Shown here: positions 7,976 through 14,377 of the stretch, piece by piece | How positions within the stretch are numbered: the first letter of the stretch is position 1 | Layout of the letters: each line of letters starts with the position of its first letter | From: CAYNRA01 sp964399465 | GTDB lineage: Bacteria > Bacteroidota > Bacteroidia > Cytophagales > Spirosomataceae | Assembly: GCA_964399465.1 (NCBI GenBank) | Contig: CAYNRA010000046.1 | Location: 1-22,743 of the forward strand | Reading direction: 5' to 3' | DNA length: 22,743 nucleotides | Program-made: the position numbers and the translations under genes | The notes under the pieces: generated by a model | Databases searched by the model: none | Seen by the model: only the letters and a program-made list of their open reading frames with translations | Told to the model about the DNA's origin: nothing

Positions 7976-10336
7976 TTATTTCTGGATAGTGTTAAAAAGT
8001 TCTTCAATTGTGTTACCTGTCATTTTCAACGGGTATTTTTCTGCTAATTTACGGTCAAATTCATCTTGTAGGTATTTTCTATACATATTTATTACTTGGC
8101 CACGAACCTCTCGTAAGGTCTTCAAACGTGCAGGTAATAATTTATCTACTATCACTCTGAATTGTTTTCCATCAAGAGAAAAACTGTAGGTACCTAATGC
8201 ATAGGGTATATTTTTTGAAACAAATGGGTCTGAAGTGGAAAAAACGCCTTCTTTGATTGCAATAACATCACCATATTTACTAGAGATTATCTTGACAATG
8301 TCTTCCCGACTATTACTGAAAAATTGAAATGTAATCCGCTGGTTTTTCTGCCAATCAAAACGATCTATAGGTCTGGTCTTACCGTAGTCAACTTCTAAAA
8401 TTCGTGTAATATCTAATCCATTGGATGTAAGATAAGTTACCACATTTCGCACCCTTTGGTAGGATATGCTGTCTTTTTCATTCATATCTGCGTGCCCACC
8501 TATCTCGACAAGATAGCTAGGGTTATTGCCTAAAAGACCAATTAAAGACAATAGCTTTCTTTGCCCATCTTCATCTAAATCAGCTTGATCTCGCTTAAAG
8601 TAAAATGGAACAATTCCGCGTCGCAAAGGATAGGGCTTTTCCTCATTTAGTAATTCACTAGCCATATCTAAAAAACGGGTACTATCTGAAACCATAACGA
8701 TACCTTCCATACGGTTCGCTAATACGTAGTTTTGTTTATGTTTTTCAAATAGTTGACGTTGTCCCAATGTGTCTGAAACTGACCGTTCTATGACTTCCTC
8801 ATTCAAAATTAATTTACTAACAAGTTCTATCTGATGTAATTTTAGTTGATTTGCAAAAGACGTGTCTATTTTTAATAAATAGTTGGTATATGCCTTTTTT
8901 AATTCTTGGGTTTCAAAGTCAGTCACTAATTTGTAGGCAAAATTTCGCGCGGTTATACCACTTGGAATGGGCTCAATACTTTGTCTTTCAAATAGATAGT
9001 CACCTAATGCTTCAAAGGTTATTTTCCCGTAGTTGTGTACAAATACATTGTCATTCTGAATGGCAGAAGGCCAATCTATTTGCCACTTTTTTTGAAGAAT
9101 AGTAGGAGGTATGTAGTTTAATAAAGAATCTAGCATCTTTTGATTCGTTTGCCAGTCAAGACTATTCTTTGCTTTTTGTTTTGAACTAGCCAACAAATGT
9201 TCCCCACGAGAATCTGTTTTTATTTTATCCTCAATAAGTAGGCGTAATGCTTCAGTGGAGTCTAATGTTTGTTTGTCCACTAACTGAATCAAATGGAAGC
9301 CACTTTGTGTTTCAATTGGCCCCGCAATTTCATTGATCTGGGTTAATCGAAATGCAGCTTCTTCAAAACGTTGTTCGTAGCGTGAACCAATCCCAAATGA
9401 GGGTAATAAGCCTCCATTCGTTTTAGTTTTGAAATCATCAGAATGGCTATTTACTGCAGACTCAAACCGTAGTTTCCCAGATTGTATTTCATTTTTTAAT
9501 GAGTCAAGGTAATGTATGATTTGTTGCTTACTCAAAGTGTCTGCGTTTACAGGACTACTTTTCAACAGGTGTCGTACTGTCACATTTCCACTATAGGGGC
9601 GTTTGTTACGAACGAATAAGAGATGGTATCCATTCGATGTTCGTATGGGTTTTGATAATCCACCGATAGGTAGTTTGTATGCTTCATTTTCTAATGCATA
9701 TACCAATTGCATGGGGCCAAACCATCCCAAATCACCTTTCTTCTTATTTGTCATTGTATCATCTGAATACAGACGTGCAGCCTCTTCAAACGAAAGCTCT
9801 TTTTTTATAATTCTATCTCGAATCGCTTCTATCTTTCGTTTACTCTGTAAATCCTCTTCACTGCCAATAGGTGTCAAGGTAGGCGTTTTAACTAATATAT
9901 GAGCAAGCTCGACTTCTTCGGTGAAACGTTTAAATGCTTCTTGAGTCATTCGCTCTATCTCTATTTCGTCATCCCAGGCTGATTCAGCCAAGTAAACACT
10001 GTAGGCTTCTATTTCTTCCTTCGTGGTAGGATCCTTTAAGAAACCACGATTTTGTGCTTCTAAATAATAGCGGTACGTTTTGCAAAATTCATTAAAAATA
10101 GAATCGTTCGGAATACTATCCCCAACTGCCCTAGATTGTACAAATAGAGAAAATTCGTCCTTGAATACGGGATGTTCACCAAAAGTTAAAGCAGGTATTC
10201 TTGTCTGAGTGGGTTCTTCTATTTGTTGTATTGTTTGGGTAGAATCTATCGCAATAGAAATAGGTTTTTTAAGTGTTTGACACGATAAAATGAGAAGAGG
10301 AATGCAGGCATAAATACCTATTTTCTTAGATAGCAT
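7976..10336 (-). CDS. Parvulin-type PPIase lipoprotein with embedded OmpA-like domain
   Basis: 786 residues from an ATG. The N-terminus is a lipoprotein signal with lipobox LILSC (C19). Then a spacer and helical region (about 50-140), rotamase domain 1 (about 142-245; AHILVK, GDLGWFG, NGYHLLFV), rotamase domain 2 (about 252-355; VRHLL, GGLLPSFG, SGFHLIQL), a helical stretch (360-560), an OmpA-like domain (about 575-672) and a C-terminal amphipathic segment (ARLKTLREVRGQVINMYRKY) like that of other Bacteroidota PPIases. The OmpA-like part shows FYFKRDQADLDEDG, EIGGHAD (611-617), the R of SYQRVRNVV, ILEVDYGKTRPI and KNQRITFQF, the expected peptidoglycan-binding pattern including the Asp and Arg. 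It is probably an outer-membrane or periplasmic lipoprotein that helps fold barrel proteins while touching the cell wall; the combination is unusual. First gene of the PPIase-SurA-MoxR operon. Confidence 0.85.
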   Translation of the reverse strand: MLSKKIGIYACIPLLILSCQTLKKPISIAIDSTQTIQQIEEPTQTRIPALTFGEHPVFKDEFSLFVQSRAVGDSIPNDSIFNEFCKTYRYYLEAQNRGFLKDPTTKEEIEAYSVYLAESAWDDEIEIERMTQEAFKRFTEEVELAHILVKTPTLTPIGSEEDLQSKRKIEAIRDRIIKKELSFEEAARLYSDDTMTNKKKGDLGWFGPMQLVYALENEAYKLPIGGLSKPIRTSNGYHLLFVRNKRPYSGNVTVRHLLKSSPVNADTLSKQQIIHYLDSLKNEIQSGKLRFESAVNSHSDDFKTKTNGGLLPSFGIGSRYEQRFEEAAFRLTQINEIAGPIETQSGFHLIQLVDKQTLDSTEALRLLIEDKIKTDSRGEHLLASSKQKAKNSLDWQTNQKMLDSLLNYIPPTILQKKWQIDWPSAIQNDNVFVHNYGKITFEALGDYLFERQSIEPIPSGITARNFAYKLVTDFETQELKKAYTNYLLKIDTSFANQLKLHQIELVSKLILNEEVIERSVSDTLGQRQLFEKHKQNYVLANRMEGIVMVSDSTRFLDMASELLNEEKPYPLRRGIVPFYFKRDQADLDEDGQRKLLSLIGLLGNNPSYLVEIGGHADMNEKDSISYQRVRNVVTYLTSNGLDITRILEVDYGKTRPIDRFDWQKNQRITFQFFSNSREDIVKIISSKYGDVIAIKEGVFSTSDPFVSKNIPYALGTYSFSLDGKQFRVIVDKLLPARLKTLREVRGQVINMYRKYLQDEFDRKLAEKYPLKMTGNTIEELFNTIQK

Positions 10337-10458
10337 ATAAAGACACGTTTAGCATTTTTAGTTGTTAAAAACAAGTAAAAATGAGGTAACTCGGAAGTAA
10401 ATTAAACACAGGGTGTGACTATTTATTAATAGCGAAACTGCGTACACACAAATAATAG

Positions 10459-10491
10459 AATTCTTTGAAAAATAGTATTTTTCAAAGAATT
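10459..10491 (-). terminator. Long AT-rich inverted repeat, probable terminator of agmatine deiminase gene
   Basis: AATTCTTTGAAAAAT (10459-10473) and its exact complement ATTTTTCAAAGAATT (10477-10491) form a perfect 15-bp stem with a 3-base loop, 18 bases after the stop of the deiminase gene. On the minus strand it is followed by CTATTATTTG, only a weak T-tract. It may therefore be a terminator of the AT-rich Bacteroidota kind or a 3'-end stabilising hairpin. Confidence 0.6.
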
Positions 10492-10509
10492 AACTCAAAA
10501 ATAGCTAAT

Positions 10510-11562
10510 TTATTGTAGTTGTGCAACCTTAGACATGGGCTCTTGTTGCGATAAACAATGGAAGCTACCCAAACCCCAAATAATTTCTGTGGAGTCTATT
10601 CCAACTATTTTACGATTTGGAAAACAAGTTTCGATGATTTTTAGCGCTACATCGTCTTGCTTACATCGGTAAGTCGGAACAATTATATGCCCATTGGAAA
10701 TATAGAAGTTTGCATAGGATGCTGGTAAACGCTCACCTTGGTCAATGACGGGGTCTGGCATGGGTAGTTCAATGATATTCAACGATTCTCCATTCAGAAG
10801 TTTCAGGCGTTTTAGATCCTCTAAATTTTGTTTCAATGGTTCGAAATTTGCATCAAGACGGTTATTTTCCGTGACTGTGAGTACTGTATTTACATTGATA
10901 AAACGAGTAGTATCATCAATGTGTCCATCCGTATCATCTCCAACAATTCCTTCAGATACCCATAAAACTTGTTCAACCCCGTAATAATCTCGTAAATTTT
11001 TCTCAATTTCTGCTTGAGATAAATGTGGGTTTCTATTCGGGTTTAATAAGCAAACCTTGGAAGTCATCAATGCCCCTGCACCATTAAATTCAACACTTCC
11101 ACCTTCCATGACAATATTGGGTGTAACATACTGTAAACCGAGTGTTTCGGCTATGCGAATGGGAAGATTATTATCAGAGTCATAGGGTGGATACTTACCT
11201 CCCCACGCATTGTAAGTCCAGTTTACAATCATTCGTTCGGAGGAATTTTCCTTAATTAAAAAGGCGGGACCATGGTCGCGACACCAAGAATCATTCGTAG
11301 GAAAGGCGTATAAATCTACCTTTTCTGCAGTTACATCGTATCGCTCCATTAATTGGCGAATCTTTTGAATCAATTTCTCGTCGTGCGCATTGATAGCTAC
11401 TCGCTCAGATAGAGTTAGAATTTTGATAAATTCAAAATAGGCAGGGTAAATACGCTCGAATCGGTCTTCCCAAGTTGCTTCATTCTTCGGAAATGTCAAC
11501 CAAGTTGCTCGGTGTGTATGCCATTCTGCTGGAAAAAAAAAGCCAAGTTCTTTTGGAGTCAT
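10510..11562 (-). CDS. aguA: Agmatine deiminase (peptidyl-arginine deiminase family)
   Basis: 350 residues, the normal length. The enzyme hydrolyses agmatine to N-carbamoylputrescine and ammonia, a step in polyamine synthesis from arginine. Guanidine-modifying fold marks: FPAEWHTHRATWLTFP (9-24), NDSWCRDHGP (90-99), EGGSVEFNG (153-161), GDDTDGHIDD (208-217, catalytic Asp/His) and the C-terminal GLGSFHCLSQQEP with nucleophile C336. All residues expected of an active deiminase are present. The partner N-carbamoylputrescine amidase (aguB) is not adjacent. A perfect -7 box lies 29 bases upstream of the start, so this is probably a single-gene transcript ending at the inverted repeat 18 bases downstream. 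Confidence 0.95.
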   Translation of the reverse strand: MTPKELGFFFPAEWHTHRATWLTFPKNEATWEDRFERIYPAYFEFIKILTLSERVAINAHDEKLIQKIRQLMERYDVTAEKVDLYAFPTNDSWCRDHGPAFLIKENSSERMIVNWTYNAWGGKYPPYDSDNNLPIRIAETLGLQYVTPNIVMEGGSVEFNGAGALMTSKVCLLNPNRNPHLSQAEIEKNLRDYYGVEQVLWVSEGIVGDDTDGHIDDTTRFINVNTVLTVTENNRLDANFEPLKQNLEDLKRLKLLNGESLNIIELPMPDPVIDQGERLPASYANFYISNGHIIVPTYRCKQDDVALKIIETCFPNRKIVGIDSTEIIWGLGSFHCLSQQEPMSKVAQLQ

Positions 11563-11590
11563 CTGTGTGAATATGTCTGTTGTAAACCAA

Positions 11591-11598
11591 CAAAATTA
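11591..11598 (-). promoter_or_regulatory. -7 promoter box for agmatine deiminase gene
   Basis: CAAAATTA on the plus strand reads TAATTTTG on the minus strand, a perfect TAnnTTTG box, 28 bases upstream of the start codon. No TTG is seen at the usual distance (17-23 bases) further upstream, so the -33 element is weak or absent. Confidence 0.45.
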
Positions 11599-11639
11599 AT
11601 GAATTATTCTTAAAAATCGAACCTAACTAGGTTATACAC

Positions 11640-11670
11640 TTGGAATTTCCAAAATGGAGTTGTATTTTTG
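11640..11670 (+). promoter_or_regulatory. Strong Bacteroidota-type promoter
   Basis: TTG at 11640-11642, a 20-base spacer and TATTTTTG at 11663-11670 match both elements of the Bacteroidota consensus. Transcription should begin near 11677, about 137 bases upstream of the thiolase-like gene, which is long compared with the 15-25 base leaders elsewhere in this window. Confidence 0.7.
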
Positions 11671-11677
11671 TTTTTAA

Positions 11678-11807
11678 TTTTTGTTGTAAGCAATTTATTT
11701 GTTATAGATAAAAAACTTTAGGTTATCTCTTCTCTCCATTTGGAGGAAGAGTGGTTGAATAAATGATAGGTTTGAAAGGCAGCCAGCTTTGTTGGCTGTT
11801 TTTTTTT
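11678..11807 (+). ncRNA. Candidate small RNA or regulatory leader ahead of the thiolase-ligase operon
   Basis: A near-perfect promoter (11640-11670) and an intrinsic terminator (T-run ending 11807) bound a transcript of about 130 nt with no credible large ORF. Inside is a stem 11727-11751 (CTCTTC-T-CTCCA against TGGAGGAAGAG, 11 pairs with one bulged T, 2-base loop), followed by the terminator stem. A 16-codon ORF (11763-11813, MIGLKGSQLCWLFFFE) runs through the terminator stem and stops directly at the thiolase ATG, in the same frame. The element could be an independent sRNA, an attenuator with leader peptide, or a riboswitch-like leader. I do not recognise it as TPP, cobalamin, SAM-I, preQ1, SRP or 6S RNA. 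Start is inferred from the promoter. Confidence 0.4.
11777..11807 (+). terminator. Intrinsic terminator/attenuator directly before the thiolase-like gene
   Basis: CAGCCA (11780-11785) pairs with TGGCTG (11793-11798), extended by two G-U and several A-U pairs, and is followed by nine T (11799-11807). Only six bases separate the T-run from the start codon at 11814. No plus-strand gene lies upstream that it could be ending, so it must end a short RNA or act as an attenuator. Confidence 0.7.
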
Positions 11808-11813
11808 GAATGA

Positions 11814-12944
11814 ATGATGAGAAATAAACATATTTTTATTCAAGGCGGTCTTCGTTCTCCCATCGGAAAAAAAGGAGGAATTTGGAAGAAAACAATTCCC
11901 GAAGACTTAACAGCTTCTCTTGTTAAAGAATTAGCGCGTTTTCATTCGCCGGATGACCTTCTCCTTGCAACTTCACTCGGTACAGGTGGAAATATGGCGC
12001 GTTACGTAGCCCTGAAAGCGGATTTACCCATTCAGGTTCTTGCAACTACCCTCGATGGCCAATGTGCAGGAGCATTGAAGGCAATACAAGTAGGAATGGC
12101 ACAAATTATTACAGGGCAAAGCGCATGTGTTTTTGTCGGCGGAATGGAAAGTAATACGCTTGCTCCATCTCGAAACTACCAAAAAAATGACCCTCGTTAT
12201 GACGATTCTATTTCACAATATGAAATCGCTCAGTTTGCCCCACCAGCTTTGAATGTATCTCTCCTACATGCAGCAGCTAATTTAGCAGAAGAGTTAGGGA
12301 TTACTCCGCTAGAAATGGCTGACTGGACGTATCAATCCCATCAAAAAGCAATACATTCTGTAGAAAATCCCTATTTGAAGGAATGTATTCTTCCTATAAA
12401 TGGTGTGAATGTCGATGAGACATTGCCATCTAATCGTTCGTATGAAAAATGGAAGTCACTTGTTTCTAGGCAATTACATGTTATAAACGCGACAAATACA
12501 GCGCATAAACAAGATGGTGCGTGCGTATTGGTTCTTAAGTCAGTTTCGGAGGATAACTTGGCTTCAGTCAAAGACCTTTGTGAGGTTGTGGCAGTCCGTT
12601 ACGTAGCCGTGGAACCCGCTTACGCACCCATTGCTTTTTTGGAAGCAATTGAAAAACTATTGATGGAAAATGAATTAGCCGTACAAGATATTGATTGCTG
12701 GGAAGTTAACGAGTCATTTGCTCTAAAGCCCCTAGCATTCCAAAAGAAATATCAGGTAAATCCAGAGAAAATAAATATTTTTGGCGGCAATTTGGCGTAC
12801 GGACATCCTTTTGGAGCCTCAGGTGCTATTGGTGTACTCCATTTGACCAAAGCCTTGCAGTTCATTCGTGGAAAATGGGGAATCTTTGCCATGTCAGCTG
12901 CAGGTGGTCTAGGAGCTGCCGTTTTACTTCGGTATTATAAATAG
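11814..12944 (+). CDS. Thiolase-like protein (acetyl-CoA acetyltransferase family) lacking the second catalytic Cys
   Basis: 376 residues; the first of two adjacent ATGs is taken, and the frame is closed by a TGA just before it. Thiolases condense or cleave 3-ketoacyl-CoA. Visible family marks: nucleophile region LDGQCAGALKA (C84), GGMES (109-113), VNESFALKP (298-306, equal to the NEAF motif) and GGNLAYGHPFGASGA (324-338, catalytic His331). The usual C-terminal C-x-G-G-G motif, whose Cys is the acid/base in canonical thiolases, here reads MSAAGGLG (360-367), so Cys is Ser or Ala. The protein may thus run a partial or different reaction. It is followed 3 bases later by an acyl-CoA ligase gene; the pairing recalls vraB/vraA of staphylococci and yhfS/yhfT of Bacillus subtilis (from memory). 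Substrate unknown. Expression is probably controlled by the leader structure upstream. Confidence 0.82.
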   Translation: MMRNKHIFIQGGLRSPIGKKGGIWKKTIPEDLTASLVKELARFHSPDDLLLATSLGTGGNMARYVALKADLPIQVLATTLDGQCAGALKAIQVGMAQIITGQSACVFVGGMESNTLAPSRNYQKNDPRYDDSISQYEIAQFAPPALNVSLLHAAANLAEELGITPLEMADWTYQSHQKAIHSVENPYLKECILPINGVNVDETLPSNRSYEKWKSLVSRQLHVINATNTAHKQDGACVLVLKSVSEDNLASVKDLCEVVAVRYVAVEPAYAPIAFLEAIEKLLMENELAVQDIDCWEVNESFALKPLAFQKKYQVNPEKINIFGGNLAYGHPFGASGAIGVLHLTKALQFIRGKWGIFAMSAAGGLGAAVLLRYYK

Positions 12945-12947
12945 GTT

Positions 12948-14315
12948 ATGCTTTTAGAAAAAATAGAATCTTTTGCTCAAACTAATCCTACGAAAAAAGC
13001 GCTTTTTTGGCGAAATGAATCCGTAGATTATAAGACATTACATGCTTCTATCCTAAAAAAAGCGCATTGGTTTCAAGCTCAACATGCCATTCACTGGGTA
13101 GTAAATCATGCTTCGCCAATTCAAAACTGCATTGATTGGGTTGCTCTGATGGCTGTAGGCAAAGTAGGTATTCTTGCGCCAAAAGAAGTACAAAACGATT
13201 ATTTTGCCTTCCTAAAATCACATGCAGATTGTGCAATTTGCTCAGAATATCCGGAAACAGAGATGTCATTCTCGTCCATTGGATCAGATCTGAGTTTACC
13301 CAAATTAGATTCAACAACGATTTTTCTTGGTGTTCTTTCAAGCGGTAGCTCGGGTGTGCCTAAATTAATTTGGAAAGATTATCAAGCTTGGTTTTCGGCA
13401 TTCCCTTATCAAAGTTCCATTTTTGGAATTTCAGAGGAGGATCATCTGATGGTATTGGATGCGCTTAGTTATTCCGCCAATGCCAATGCTGCATTGCACA
13501 TGCTTTGGACTGGTGGAACTGTCACTTTTGTCGAATTATCTAAAGCGAAAAAATGGGGAGAATGTATTGAAAAGGAGAAAATTACCTCTGTATTTTTTGT
13601 TCCCTCTCATTTACAACTCATCGTTCAACAAAAGGTAAATTTTGCGGGGGTTCGTTCAGTTGTTACAGCCGGTGAAAAACTTTCGATTCCTTTGGCTCAA
13701 TCTCTGCTTGCGAATTTTGAGAACGCTCAGATAACAGAATATTATGGTGCAGCCGAGTTAGGACATATCTCTTACCATCAAAATGAAGAGTTACTGTTAA
13801 ATCCTTTTTCTGTTGGTCGACCATTTCCTCAGGTAGAAATTGAAATAAAAGGACGAGAAATAGCCGTATCAAGCCCGTATGTGTCACCTGCTTACCGTGG
13901 GAAAAAGGCAACTGTCGGTGATTTGGGCGAGTGGGAAGATGGAAAATTACTAGTTTTAGGAAGAGGAGGTCGTGTTTTCAATCGGAGAGGGGTTAATATT
14001 TTTGCACAAGAAATTGAATCCGTTGCAAAATCGTTCACAGATGTTCAAGATGTGCTCGTTTTAGAATACAAAGTCAAAGGAATTTCAAAACTAATTTTGT
14101 TTTTTACAACTTCTTCTCCATTTTCTTACGCACCACAATTTGCCAGAGAACTGCAAGTATTTTTACACCAAAAACTACCTAAATCAAAATGTCCTTCTTT
14201 CCTGAAATGGGTAGAAGAAATACCTAAAATGCCTTCTGGTAAAATAGATTACCAAGAAGCTTCCCGCCGCTTTTTATCCACAAGTAAAGAAGAAGAATTT
14301 GTTTCAATGAATTGA
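12948..14315 (+). CDS. AMP-forming acyl-CoA synthetase/ligase, short form
   Basis: 455 residues from an ATG 3 bases after the thiolase-like gene, so the two are translationally close. ANL superfamily marks: P-loop SSGSSGVPK (131-139), A5 motif EYYGAAELG (264-272), GDLGEW (324-329, ribose-binding Asp325), the hinge block GRGGRVFNRRGVNIFAQEIE, and the A10 motif PKMPSGKIDY with the adenylation lysine K432. All catalytic motifs are kept. The N-terminal part is short, as in MenE-like (o-succinylbenzoate-CoA ligase) and YhfT-like enzymes, but there is no menaquinone gene nearby. It probably activates a carboxylic acid to its CoA thioester that the thiolase-like partner then handles; which acid is unknown. 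Confidence 0.85.
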   Translation: MLLEKIESFAQTNPTKKALFWRNESVDYKTLHASILKKAHWFQAQHAIHWVVNHASPIQNCIDWVALMAVGKVGILAPKEVQNDYFAFLKSHADCAICSEYPETEMSFSSIGSDLSLPKLDSTTIFLGVLSSGSSGVPKLIWKDYQAWFSAFPYQSSIFGISEEDHLMVLDALSYSANANAALHMLWTGGTVTFVELSKAKKWGECIEKEKITSVFFVPSHLQLIVQQKVNFAGVRSVVTAGEKLSIPLAQSLLANFENAQITEYYGAAELGHISYHQNEELLLNPFSVGRPFPQVEIEIKGREIAVSSPYVSPAYRGKKATVGDLGEWEDGKLLVLGRGGRVFNRRGVNIFAQEIESVAKSFTDVQDVLVLEYKVKGISKLILFFTTSSPFSYAPQFARELQVFLHQKLPKSKCPSFLKWVEEIPKMPSGKIDYQEASRRFLSTSKEEEFVSMN

Positions 14316-14377
14316 TTAATAAGTTATTAGATACTTTATTAAAAATAAATTGAAACGTTTACTTTGTCTTTATTAAA

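Noticed and set aside
7969..8007. Upstream TTG start for the SurA-like gene, adding 13 residues
   Set aside because: It would overlap the preceding gene and hide a perfect signal peptide behind 13 extra residues; the ATG at 7968 fits.
9603..9902. Plus-strand ORF of about 99 codons inside the PPIase gene
   Set aside because: It is antisense to the rotamase 1 coding region, has no family resemblance and no promoter.
11678..11813. SRP RNA, 6S RNA, TPP, SAM-I or preQ1 identity of the leader
   Set aside because: The signature blocks of these RNAs (for example GGAAG...GCAGCC apical loop of SRP, CTGAGA of TPP) are not found in the right arrangement.
14316..14377. Cobalamin riboswitch or clear promoter before the TonB receptor
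   Set aside because: Only 62 bases are available, none of the riboswitch core is visible, and TACTTTG at this site has one base too few for TAnnTTTG.
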